A DNA stretch of 5,700 nucleotides from an uncultured Desulfobacterales bacterium (GCA_937925895.1 CALANC010000443.1:1-5700), one strand, 5' to 3'. Numbered from the stretch's first letter, positions 1 through 5,512 are shown. Notes: generated from the letters alone by a model not told the origin. Translations and numbers: made by a program.

Positions 1-57
1 AAAGTCCCGGAAATCGCTGAACGCGCCAACGTTCTTCCAAGACCAAGTTTTGAATAG
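1..57 (+). CDS. Possible C-terminal end of an unidentified protein
   Basis: Frame 1 is open from the left edge and ends at a TAG at 55-57. It would give the last 18 residues of a protein, KVPEIAERANVLPRPSFE. I do not recognise it. The stretch is too short to test coding, and all three minus-strand frames are also open here, so this may be chance. Its interest is positional: the neighbouring TIM-barrel gene stops resembling its family at about 124, so 1-123 may be a different locus, or the end of an inserted element whose transposase would stop here. Confidence 0.2.
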   Translation, partial: KVPEIAERANVLPRPSFE

Positions 58-60
58 CAA

Positions 61-831
61 TCACTGACTTTTTGAAACAATTGTTTTTGTTATCTTAAGA
101 GTCTGAAAATAAAGGAGCGAAAATTGGAAAATAGCAAGAAAGTTAATGGTCCCGTGTCCGGCAATCAGGTGCCGGTGAACTCTGTCGGCAGCTATGTCGT
201 CCAAATGAACATGCCCTATCCATTCAAAGAGTTCCTGGAGCGACCTAGCCGGATCCTCACCGGCGCAAAAAAAATGCCCAATGTCAAAATTGAGCCCCAG
301 AGCAGATGATTCGACATCTTTGATAAACATCTTGAAATCCGCTGTGTTTTCCATCAATAAATCAGGCTCGGGCTCCACTAAAATTTTAACCCCCAGTTCT
401 TCCGCCAAAGGTATCACTTGTTCAAGTCCTTTATGAAACAAAGAAAAGGCTTCATTCCGGGTCAGGTTGTTCAAAGGGCCCCCTGGAGGAACAGAAATGT
501 TTCCACATCCCAGTTCGTCAGCCATTTTCAAACATTCAATCGTATGCCGGATTCGAATGTCCCGTCTTTGCTTTTCCGGTTCGATCCATGAAGGAAGATA
601 CGTGTCCCCAACGGCAAAAAGCGTAAAGCTGTTCAAATTGGTGACCTTTAAATTATGCTTTTTGATTGTTGCTTTCAGAAAAGCTCTATCCGCTGCATTA
701 AAATCAGGAGGGTAGAGATGAGGTCTGTCTCCCATGATCTCAACGCCACTGAAGCCCAACCCGGCAATCATCTCCAAAGATTCAACAAGTGAGTACTTAA
801 CAAACGCATTGGTGCTATAAGCGAAAATCAA
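61..831 (-). CDS. Sugar phosphate isomerase/epimerase-like TIM-barrel protein, C-terminus replaced
   Basis: This belongs to the xylose-isomerase-like/AP-endonuclease-2 TIM-barrel superfamily, whose members isomerise or epimerise sugar phosphates, keto sugars or inositols using a divalent metal. Visible landmarks in the 256-residue product are FSGVEIMGD (27-35), EPEPD (153-157, metal Glu), NFDIGH (181-186, metal Asp), HVHLDDI (207-213, metal His) and HRHLIAGHGTINF (219-231). After Gln236 the family pattern, an amphipathic helix then a strand carrying the last metal-binding Glu, is absent. It is replaced by about 20 unrelated residues. The start is TTG at 831, chosen because GAGGAG lies 6 nt upstream and the TTGA overlaps the stop of the inositol-phosphate synthase gene, indicating translational coupling. 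It is probably a truncated, inactive gene; the exact substrate cannot be told. Confidence 0.85.
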   Translation of the reverse strand: MIFAYSTNAFVKYSLVESLEMIAGLGFSGVEIMGDRPHLYPPDFNAADRAFLKATIKKHNLKVTNLNSFTLFAVGDTYLPSWIEPEKQRRDIRIRHTIECLKMADELGCGNISVPPGGPLNNLTRNEAFSLFHKGLEQVIPLAEELGVKILVEPEPDLLMENTADFKMFIKDVESSALGLNFDIGHFFCAGEDPARSLQELFEWIGHVHLDDIAADRVHRHLIAGHGTINFLAIFQFSLLYFQTLKITKTIVSKSQ

Positions 832-2009
832 GATTCGCTCCTCGAGTGAAAAATCATTTTATCGCATTCGGCCTCAAGTTTTTCCAGGCTGATAATCTGA
901 TCCTGAAAGCTCAACGGCGGATTGTCACCGAGGGGCTTTTTATAATAAAATCCCAGTTCCGCAACCGGTCCGGATCGGCCTGCCATCTTCAAAGCCGCCA
1001 TCCAGCGGGCCAGATCCAGCACCAGTGGAGCGGCTAATATTGAATCACGCGCCTGAAGGTTCAAACGAATACTCATGGGAAGACCGAACAGGCCCTGAAA
1101 ATCGATAACATCCCAGGCCTCCTTGGCATCACCGCGGGGGGGATAATAATCAATATGAACTTTGTGAGAAGGTTCTCCGTATCGCTGCCCAACGGGATAT
1201 CCCAAAATGTCATCCAACAATTCAGTTTTGTTGGTTATTTTTCCAGCAGCCCGTTCGGGATCCATGAGATTTTTTCCGTCGGTGTTGCCCAGGATATTAA
1301 GGCTGTACCATCCGTCTATATAGAAGTTTCGAGCTTTCAGGGCAGAGGCTAGGACAATTTTGAGATAGGTCTGGCCTGTCTTTGCATCGCTGCCGGACAG
1401 GGGGACTTTTCGCTTGATTGCTTCCTGAACGACAACGGGGATTTCCAGGCAATTGGGTGTCAAGTTTGCGATGGGGATTCCGGACAAGACGGCCGCCAGA
1501 GCATATGCCAGATCGGGGAAATTTTTAAAAGCAACTTCCGAATAAAGCTGGTCGATCCGGACTGTCTTTTCGACATCAACCTGTGCGCAAGCAGGCAAAA
1601 GGTTAATCAGAACCGGACGGGCGTTGGGAAACTGTTCTCTTAATTTTTTAAAATCTTGCCCCAGGTGCTCGATCTGACCCCTTAAATCGAGGTCGGCAGG
1701 TGGAGCTTCGAATATGGCAATGTCGTCGAGATCCTTTCGGTGTGGATCCCACAGATTTTCAGGCAAAACAGCGTATTTTTTTATACAACCGGTGAGCGTG
1801 TCAGATTGAATATCCCATCCCGCCATGTGGATATCCTGGGCCGGTTCCAGATAGGGGAAACGGTTACGGGTTGTCAGGGTTGACAAAACTGCCTGAGGAT
1901 TTTTCCGCATGGTAGCCAGGGCAACAGCCACCGTAGAAGCCACGGTACCTTTAGCGCCGGCAATCAATAATAGCAATGAACTCGATTTGGAATTATCGGC
2001 GTTTGTCAT
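828..2009 (-). CDS. Inositol-3-phosphate synthase family protein (MIPS homologue)
   Basis: Family members convert glucose 6-phosphate to myo-inositol 1-/3-phosphate with an internal NAD+ redox cycle in the cytoplasm. Counting from the TTG at 2015, there is an N-terminal NAD-binding glycine motif IAGAKGTVAST (18-28). Next come the SGSDAKTGQT segment (207-216) with its active-site Lys, LGNTDGKNL (242-250), a Lys pair in AGKITNKTELLDDIL (257-271), PRGDAKEAWD (293-302) and RDSILAAPLVLDL (323-335). All match the conserved catalytic-domain blocks of MIPS. At about 393 residues it is the compact prokaryotic form. I place the start at ATG 2009, not the TTG at 2015, because AAAAGGG sits 8 nt upstream of the ATG but only about 2 nt from the TTG. 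The gene overlaps the downstream TIM-barrel gene by TTGA and follows the exporter gene by 33 nt. Being divergent, it may act on a related substrate. Confidence 0.93.
   Translation of the reverse strand: MTNADNSKSSSLLLLIAGAKGTVASTVAVALATMRKNPQAVLSTLTTRNRFPYLEPAQDIHMAGWDIQSDTLTGCIKKYAVLPENLWDPHRKDLDDIAIFEAPPADLDLRGQIEHLGQDFKKLREQFPNARPVLINLLPACAQVDVEKTVRIDQLYSEVAFKNFPDLAYALAAVLSGIPIANLTPNCLEIPVVVQEAIKRKVPLSGSDAKTGQTYLKIVLASALKARNFYIDGWYSLNILGNTDGKNLMDPERAAGKITNKTELLDDILGYPVGQRYGEPSHKVHIDYYPPRGDAKEAWDVIDFQGLFGLPMSIRLNLQARDSILAAPLVLDLARWMAALKMAGRSGPVAELGFYYKKPLGDNPPLSFQDQIISLEKLEAECDKMIFHSRSES
838..843 (-). promoter_or_regulatory. Ribosome binding site of the TIM-barrel gene
   Basis: GAGGAG on the minus strand lies inside the last codons of the upstream inositol-phosphate synthase gene, 6 nt before the TTG at 831. 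It decides the non-ATG start and supports coupled translation. Confidence 0.7.
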
Positions 2010-2017
2010 CGTCAATA

Positions 2018-2024
2018 CCCTTTT
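2018..2024 (-). promoter_or_regulatory. Ribosome binding site deciding the MIPS start
   Basis: AAAAGGG on the minus strand has 8-nt spacing to ATG 2009. The alternative TTG at 2015 is too close to it, so the shorter protein is preferred. Confidence 0.55.
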
Positions 2025-2042
2025 GACATATTTGCACCTCAG

Positions 2043-2669
2043 TTACGAAGAACGCTGCATAGCAGCAGTAAAAATACCGGCTCCAACTAATGCGCTTCCA
2101 CCACATCGATTAAACCAACGACTCACCTTTGAATTTCGCATGGTATCGCGAAGATGACCTGCAAAAAAACCATAAAGTGTCGCATTGATAGATGCCATTA
2201 CAAGAAAAGTTGCGCCAAGAATCAAGAGCTGGTGATTTGGTTCAACGTTCGGGTTGATAAACTGAGGTAAAAAAACAATAAAAAAAGCAATTCCCTTGGG
2301 ATTCAGCGCGGTAACGACGAATGCACTCTTGAAAAGAGAACCTCTCGAGGATCCTTTAGGTATGGAGTTGATTTCGGTTGCCGTCGAATTTGACCGCAAC
2401 AGCTTGACACCAAGAAAGACAAGATAGATTGCTCCAACCCACTTCAAGAAGGAAAAAAGAGCTGCAGAAGCAGCTAAAATTGCACCAAGTCCTAAAAGGG
2501 AAAGGGTCATTGCAGTAAAATCTCCAACTGTCACTCCGGCCGCGAGCGGCAGGACTGCCCGGCGTCCATGTGCGATCGCTTGACTGGTTACCAGAATTAT
2601 GGTTGGACCCGGTATGACTAAAACGATCGAAGCAGCGATTACATAAGCTATCCACGTCTCTAAAATCAT
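2043..2669 (-). CDS. LysE/RhtB family amino-acid (or metabolite) exporter
   Basis: This is an inner-membrane exporter of the LysE/RhtB/ArgO kind, whose members use the proton motive force to expel amino acids or similar small molecules. The 208-residue length is typical. Hydrophobic segments are visible at about 7-29, 40-62, 66-90, 115-136, 147-170 and 187-204. Family signatures are VIPGPTII (18-25) in helix 1, the glycine-rich G33-40 region after it, YLVFLGVKLLRS (82-93) and ALNPKGIAFF (121-130). The start ATG at 2669 is preceded by TAAGGGG with 5 nt spacing. It is first in a leftward run with the MIPS and TIM-barrel genes; the 33-nt gap to MIPS has no terminator, so co-transcription is likely. 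Substrate is unknown, and functional linkage to the next two genes is not shown. I saw no convincing sigma-70 promoter: a TTGACC lies upstream, but only 12 nt from the best -10-like TATACA. Confidence 0.93.
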   Translation of the reverse strand: MILETWIAYVIAASIVLVIPGPTIILVTSQAIAHGRRAVLPLAAGVTVGDFTAMTLSLLGLGAILAASAALFSFLKWVGAIYLVFLGVKLLRSNSTATEINSIPKGSSRGSLFKSAFVVTALNPKGIAFFIVFLPQFINPNVEPNHQLLILGATFLVMASINATLYGFFAGHLRDTMRNSKVSRWFNRCGGSALVGAGIFTAAMQRSS

Positions 2670-2817
2670 AAAAACCCCTTAGCTAAAAACTGTATAAAAA
2701 TGTTTTTGGGTCAATCATAAAGAAAATAGGAACCACCCGGCACGAGAGGATTCCCTTTTAAGCAACATAATTGATTTTTCATCCTGTTTCAAGGGTACGA
2801 TATTAAGGTAATATTTT

Positions 2818-2834
2818 TGGTTCTCCTCCAATTT
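2818..2834. repeat. Left copy of a perfect 17-bp inverted repeat
   Basis: TGGTTCTCCTCCAATTT is the exact reverse complement of 3253-3269. The two copies bound a 452-bp segment (2818-3269) that holds the octamer arrays and the four-helix-bundle remnant. A local 6-bp hairpin (2826-2831 with 2837-2842, loop TTTAG) follows the left copy only. A perfect 17-bp match within 5.7 kb is not expected by chance. Confidence 0.85.
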
Positions 2835-2845
2835 AGTTGGAGAAA

Positions 2846-2880
2846 GGGTTCGAGGATTCAAGGGGTAAAGGGTCCAGGTG
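2846..2880 (+). repeat. Left array of four degenerate octamers plus GTG
   Basis: Read on the plus strand this is GGGTTCGA, GGATTCAA, GGGGTAAA, GGGTCCAG and then GTG, ending 9 nt short of the pseudogene stop codon. The array at 3112-3146 has the same form on the opposite strand. Thus both arrays point inward at the pseudogene. I recall similar strings of GGATTCAAGG-type repeats beside four-helix-bundle genes in deltaproteobacterial genomes; that is recollection, not shown here. Confidence 0.75.
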
Positions 2881-2889
2881 TTTGTTCTC

Positions 2890-3109
2890 CTATGGTTTTA
2901 TCAGCGTTTTGAACATCCTTTCAACTTCTTCTATATCTTCCTTGAGAGCCTTTTAATTTTCTTTATTTTCACAATTTAAATCACCTGAAAGCAGGACCCG
3001 CGCCTCAAAATCTTGGTTCTTTTGGGAATAATTTTGTTATTCTATAATGATCCAAACAAAGTCCATATGGCTTTTGCCAAACTTTCAGATCTCTATAGTT
3101 CTTAAGCAT
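2890..3109 (-). pseudogene. Four-helix-bundle protein remnant (23S rRNA-intervening-sequence/S23 family), internally deleted
   Basis: On the minus strand an ATG at 3109 opens MLKNYRDLKVWQK followed by a stretch ending FPKEPRF at about residue 36. This is the characteristic N-terminus of the four-helix-bundle (TIGR02436/PF05635) family. A TGA follows at once. In another frame downstream, EARVLLSGDL and then KALKEDIEEVERMF, ending LIKP at TAG 2892-2890, give the typical C-terminal helix; a TAA interrupts it where a sense codon is expected. Intact members are about 115-125 residues, so roughly 40-50 residues (the IRRA..SIPSNIAEG centre and next helix) are missing at the join near 3003-3005, with a frameshift. 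It lies between two inverted octamer arrays. Relatives occur inside 23S rRNA intervening sequences, as free genes, and as accessory (Avd-like) proteins of diversity-generating retroelements. It is certainly nonfunctional as a full protein. Confidence 0.82.
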
Positions 3110-3111
3110 TT

Positions 3112-3146
3112 CACTCGAATCCTTGGCCCCTTGGATCCTTGAATCC
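3112..3146 (-). repeat. Right array of four degenerate octamers plus GTG
   Basis: Read on the minus strand this is GGATTCAA, GGATCCAA, GGGGCCAA, GGATTCGA, then GTG, ending 2 nt before the pseudogene ATG. It mirrors 2846-2880 in unit length, unit number, terminal GTG and inward orientation. The identical core GGATTCAAGG occurs at 2854-2863 and, inverted, at 3137-3146. Confidence 0.75.
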
Positions 3147-3197
3147 TTTATGGATTACTCTAACTCTTTTGGAGATGATGCATATTTTTTTATCAGG

Positions 3198-3226
3198 TTG
3201 CAAGATATATTAAATTACTTCATATT
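3198..3226 (+). promoter_or_regulatory. Candidate sigma-70 promoter for the secreted propeller-like protein
   Basis: TTGCAA (3198-3203), a 17-nt spacer, then CATATT (3221-3226), each 4 of 6 to consensus, in AT-rich DNA about 45 nt before the TTG start. It is plausible but weak. It lies inside the segment bounded by the 17-bp inverted repeats. Confidence 0.3.
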
Positions 3227-3252
3227 AAAAACCAAGAATCCACCCATCTGTA

Positions 3253-3269
3253 AAATTGGAGGAGAACCA
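3253..3269. repeat. Right copy of the 17-bp inverted repeat, containing a ribosome binding site
   Basis: AAATTGGAGGAGAACCA is the exact reverse complement of 2818-2834. It contains GGAGGAG (3258-3264), which lies 5 nt before the TTG start at 3270, so the repeat doubles as the translation initiation region of the next gene. Confidence 0.85.
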
Positions 3270-4178
3270 TTGAAAAAGTGGATCTGTTTAACTCTTATTA
3301 TTTTTTTTTCCTGGGAACAACCGGTATGTTCACATCAACGCGTTATCCCCATGACGCTGCACCGCGCTTTGTTTGTTGAGGGTCCCGAAAATATCCAGCC
3401 ATCAGGACTGACCATTTGGAACGGGCAACTGTATACCGTTTCGGACAAACATGATTATGTGATTTTTAAAATTGAGTTGACCCGTGATGTTGCCATATTA
3501 AAACCAATTCTACCAATAAACATACCAACCGAAGCCCACCTCCAACGATATGACTTCGAAGGAATAACTTCTGATGGTGTTGGAAATTTTTACTTGGTAA
3601 GTGAAACACGCTTTCGCATTCTTCGGGTTCCCTCAGATGGGAAAGAAGCTTCCTGGATAACGCCAAATTTACGCCCCTGGGGTGAAAAACAACACCTGTT
3701 CAAAGTGAAAAATGCCTATCTAGAAGGCATTAGCTATATCACTCCAGGAATTTTCATTCTTTGCGCAGAACGACAACCAAGGGGCTTTATGGAAGTGGAC
3801 ACCACTGGTGATTCGCTCCTGGTCAGAGCATATCGCTCGGACAGAACCCGGTTTGAATTTAGCAATCACAAGAGTCCGGATTTTACCGGCCTCTTTTGGT
3901 ATCAAAATTCGTTGTATGTCCTCGAAAGAAATGCCTATCTAATCAGTAAACTCAACAAAAAGAATGAACAGTTTGAAGAAAGTTTTGGCTGGTCCTTTCA
4001 TCATATTATCACGAGGAACGAATTAAAATATTCTGATATGAGGTATGGAAAAGCCGAAGGATTTTGCCTGGATGATAATTATGTGTATGTCATTTTCGAC
4101 AATAACGGCATGCCCCGGGCGGCCAGACCAAACGACCGGCGACCACTTTTGCTGATTATGGTTCGCCCTAACCATTAA
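3270..4178 (+). CDS. Secreted beta-propeller-like protein (SdiA-regulated / phytase-esterase-like)
   Basis: I start this at TTG 3270: GGAGGAG lies 5 nt upstream, and the product then opens with a good Sec signal peptide, MKKW followed by ICLTLIIFF, with a likely signal-peptidase-I site after VCS (19-21). An in-frame ATG at 3123 would add 49 residues of non-coding-looking sequence that overlaps the octamer array. The 302-residue product carries PSGLTIWNGQLYTVSD (44-59), YDFEGIT (94-100), YLEGIS (150-155) and KAEGFCLDDNYVYVIFDNNG (261-280). These are spaced blade motifs with conserved Glu-Gly, typical of the SdiA-regulated and 'esterase-like activity of phytase' propeller families. It is probably periplasmic or exported. 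Family members are poorly characterised, so no substrate is assigned. No clear terminator follows, and it appears to stand alone. Confidence 0.85.
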   Translation: MKKWICLTLIIFFSWEQPVCSHQRVIPMTLHRALFVEGPENIQPSGLTIWNGQLYTVSDKHDYVIFKIELTRDVAILKPILPINIPTEAHLQRYDFEGITSDGVGNFYLVSETRFRILRVPSDGKEASWITPNLRPWGEKQHLFKVKNAYLEGISYITPGIFILCAERQPRGFMEVDTTGDSLLVRAYRSDRTRFEFSNHKSPDFTGLFWYQNSLYVLERNAYLISKLNKKNEQFEESFGWSFHHIITRNELKYSDMRYGKAEGFCLDDNYVYVIFDNNGMPRAARPNDRRPLLLIMVRPNH

Positions 4179-4254
4179 AAAGAGGTACTTAAATAGATAT
4201 TTTAACAGAAGATTTCGATTTTATTCAGTTTCTTGAGTTGGTGGCACACAATAT

Positions 4255-4279
4255 GTAGTAATTTATTCTAATAAACTAC
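4255..4279. repeat. Bulged hairpin after the propeller-like gene
   Basis: GTAG..TTTATT pairs with AATAAACTAC (4270-4279), with a 3-nt bulge (TAA) and a 2-nt minimal loop. It lies about 75 nt after the stop codon and has no T run, so it is not a canonical terminator. It could be a weak transcript-end structure or a chance product of AT-rich sequence. Confidence 0.3.
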
Positions 4280-4297
4280 AATATATACTAATTCAAT

Positions 4298-4326
4298 AAA
4301 ATTATATATAATTTATATATAATTTT
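4298..4326. promoter_or_regulatory. Perfect 29-bp hyphenated palindrome upstream of the PilZ-like gene promoter
   Basis: Arms AAAATTATATATAA (4298-4311) and TTATATATAATTTT (4313-4326) are perfect complements around a single T. The palindrome ends 2 nt before a consensus TTGACA -35 box. Such a position fits an operator, an UP-like element for RNA polymerase alpha, or a supercoiling-sensitive cruciform site. The sequence is entirely A+T, which raises the odds of chance symmetry, but 14 of 14 matched pairs is still notable. Confidence 0.55.
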
Positions 4327-4328
4327 AC

Positions 4329-4358
4329 TTGACAGATGACATTTTACTTCCATATTTT
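4329..4358 (+). promoter_or_regulatory. Probable sigma-70 promoter of the PilZ-like/Xre genes
   Basis: A perfect -35 TTGACA (4329-4334), an 18-nt spacer, then TATTTT (4353-4358, 4 of 6). Transcription would begin near 4365, giving a leader of about 70 nt. An inverted pair of 11-bp sites, TTGACAGATGA (4329-4339) and TTATCTGTAAA (4357-4367), 9 of 11 symmetric, overlaps the -35 and follows the -10. A further ACAGAT lies at 4413-4418. This looks like a regulated promoter. Confidence 0.5.
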
Positions 4359-4434
4359 ATCTGTAAACTATTCGATCTTTCTATCGCTTCTAATGAAACT
4401 AACTGAATAAGTACAGATTTCAGAGGTTGAAACC

Positions 4435-4791
4435 ATGGAAGAACAAGCAGCCACGAATATAACAAGCTCAGTTGGAATGGTATTCGATTCAAATACCATT
4501 ATAAGCAATTATTACAGCGTCCAGTTTCCCTTAAACGATACGGGTCCGACCTATCTGTTCAAATTACGAAACACGTCAAAAAACGGTCTCTGTATTCTGG
4601 TAAAAGAAGATTCTATCATCTTAAAAAAATTGAAAGTCGGTGATATATTGAACATGGAATATAATCCAATTGGTTCATCCGATCCCTTGATGTTGAAAAC
4701 CCGGATTAAATCAAAAAACTCTCACGATTGTGTTGTTGGACATTTGTTGATCGAACTCTCCATCTTAAACGGAAAACATGAGCCTCTGTGA
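4435..4791 (+). CDS. PilZ-like domain protein
   Basis: The 118-residue product is small, soluble and made of short beta strands. YLFKLRNTSKNGLCILVKED (40-59) contains the N-x-S-x-x-G signature of PilZ domains (NTSKNG, 46-51). It is followed by LKKLKVGDILNMEY (63-76) and a final strand VGHLLIELSIL (101-111), matching the usual strand order. PilZ domains bind cyclic di-GMP and relay it to motility, exopolysaccharide or transcription machinery. The RxxxR motif that grips the nucleotide normally lies 20-30 residues earlier; here residues 15-40 contain no Arg, so this may be a non-binding or divergent member. AGAGG (4422-4426) lies 8 nt before the ATG. The gene follows the strongest promoter in the window, and an Xre regulator gene starts 95 nt later. 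Confidence 0.7.
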   Translation: MEEQAATNITSSVGMVFDSNTIISNYYSVQFPLNDTGPTYLFKLRNTSKNGLCILVKEDSIILKKLKVGDILNMEYNPIGSSDPLMLKTRIKSKNSHDCVVGHLLIELSILNGKHEPL

Positions 4792-4886
4792 ACTCTCGGA
4801 AATCATGGGATGGAGATCTCTGCTTCTTAATCATATAACCCGAAGGAGCAACATAAGATAAAGTAAAACAACAAGAGATTTTTTGG

Positions 4887-5084
4887 ATGAGCAAAAACCG
4901 TTTAAAAAAAATTAGAGAATCTTTGTTGATGAGCAAAACAGAGCTTGCCAGAAAGGCCGGAATATCGCCTATAACCATCAATAGAATAGAGCATGGCAAA
5001 CCATGTAGAATGGAAACACAACGAAAGATTATCTTGGCTTTAGGTTTGAAAGTTAAGGATAAAAACAAAGTGTTTGATAATTAG
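4887..5084 (+). CDS. Small Xre-family (Cro/C1-type) HTH regulator
   Basis: The 65-residue product is essentially a single Cro/C1-type DNA-binding domain. Helix 1 spans KNRLKKIRESLL (3-14). The turn-helix pair is SKTELARKAGIS (16-27) followed by the recognition helix PITINRIEHG (28-37). RMETQRKIILALGLKVKD (41-58) then supplies the closing helices. There is no effector or dimerisation domain, as in phage-type or toxin-antitoxin regulators, but no toxin gene is adjacent. The ATG at 4887 has only a weak upstream AAGAG, about 10 nt away. It lies 95 nt downstream of the PilZ-like gene on the same strand, probably in one transcript, and upstream of a large synthase gene. Binding at the ACAGAT sites before the PilZ-like gene is possible but unproven. 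Confidence 0.88.
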   Translation: MSKNRLKKIRESLLMSKTELARKAGISPITINRIEHGKPCRMETQRKIILALGLKVKDKNKVFDN

Positions 5085-5292
5085 AAGAACCCCAACGGTA
5101 AAACGGAGATAGGAGGATGTGATCTTACCCAATAAACAGCTTCTCGGATGTGCGTGCATCTTTTTATTCGGGTATCTTCAACATAACATTTAATGGTGAA
5201 ATGCTCCGGTATTAATAACGGCATGGCGGGAAGCTAAAAAATTTGGCAAGGGCCAGGTGGCACGGTTAACCTTTCAATAAACCTTCTTCACG
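5085..5292 (+). other. Gene-free stretch between the Xre gene and a strong terminator
   Basis: About 200 nt without a convincing gene. AGGAGG at 5111-5116 is followed only 2 nt later by GTG 5119, which opens a 24-codon hydrophobic frame (MILPNKQLLGC then ACIFLFGYLQHNI) ending at TAA. The spacing is too short for confidence. A small hairpin, TGGC/GCCA with an AAGG loop, lies at 5244-5255, next to GC-richer sequence than its surroundings. No known riboswitch core, including the c-di-GMP GEMM type, was recognised. It may be the 3' UTR of the PilZ/Xre transcript, or a small RNA ending at the terminator. Confidence 0.4.
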
Positions 5293-5321
5293 GGGCGACT
5301 CGAATGAGTCGCCCTTTTTTT
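5293..5321 (+). terminator. Strong intrinsic terminator
   Basis: The stem GGGCGACTC (5293-5301) pairs perfectly with GAGTCGCCC (5306-5314) around a GAAT loop and is followed by seven T residues (5315-5321). It works on the plus strand only, because no T run flanks the left side on the minus strand. It closes the PilZ/Xre transcription unit and insulates it from the synthase gene. Confidence 0.93.
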
Positions 5322-5417
5322 ATCTACAATATCTTCTTGATCCCGAAAAAATCATTACTCAAGTTTCGCACCCCTATCCGGCAGCTAAAACCTTACGTTT
5401 TTTTGAAAATTGCTATA

Positions 5418-5446
5418 TTGAATTTTCTAAGTAATTATTATAGGAT
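5418..5446 (+). promoter_or_regulatory. Tentative promoter of the synthase gene
   Basis: The 190-nt gap between the terminator and the synthase must hold a promoter if the gene is expressed independently. The best pair I find is TTGAAT (5418-5423), 17 nt, TAGGAT (5441-5446), in very AT-rich DNA. A 5-of-6 TATTAT at 5436-5441 has no good partner. This is weak. Confidence 0.22.
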
Positions 5447-5512
5447 TAAAAGAAATAACGCGCTTATACCCGCTTTCAATAAGGCCGGAAAAAACAAAAG
5501 ATATATGAAAAG

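Noticed and set aside
124..309. TTG-started plus-strand frame after AAAGGAGCGAAAA
   Set aside because: It reads antisense through conserved TIM-barrel motifs. The ribosome-binding-like sequence belongs to the foreign segment left of the junction.
2356..2655. 99-residue minus-strand frame within the exporter gene
   Set aside because: It is a shadow in another frame of the LysE-type gene; the composition is Ser/Cys-rich and no family is recognisable.
2700..2726. TTGACC / TATACA promoter for the exporter gene on the minus strand
   Set aside because: The spacer is only 12 nt, too short for a sigma-70 promoter.
3123..3269. In-frame ATG extension of the propeller protein by 49 residues
   Set aside because: It starts inside the octamer array, has no ribosome binding site, and would bury a clear signal peptide; TTG 3270 has GGAGGAG at 5 nt.
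4706..5068. 120-residue minus-strand frame opposite the PilZ/Xre genes
   Set aside because: It is antisense to the well-supported Xre domain and the PilZ C-terminus, with no recognisable motifs of its own.
5110..5290. c-di-GMP (GEMM) riboswitch, suspected because of the PilZ neighbour
   Set aside because: The conserved GEMM core segments and tetraloop-receptor pattern were not found.
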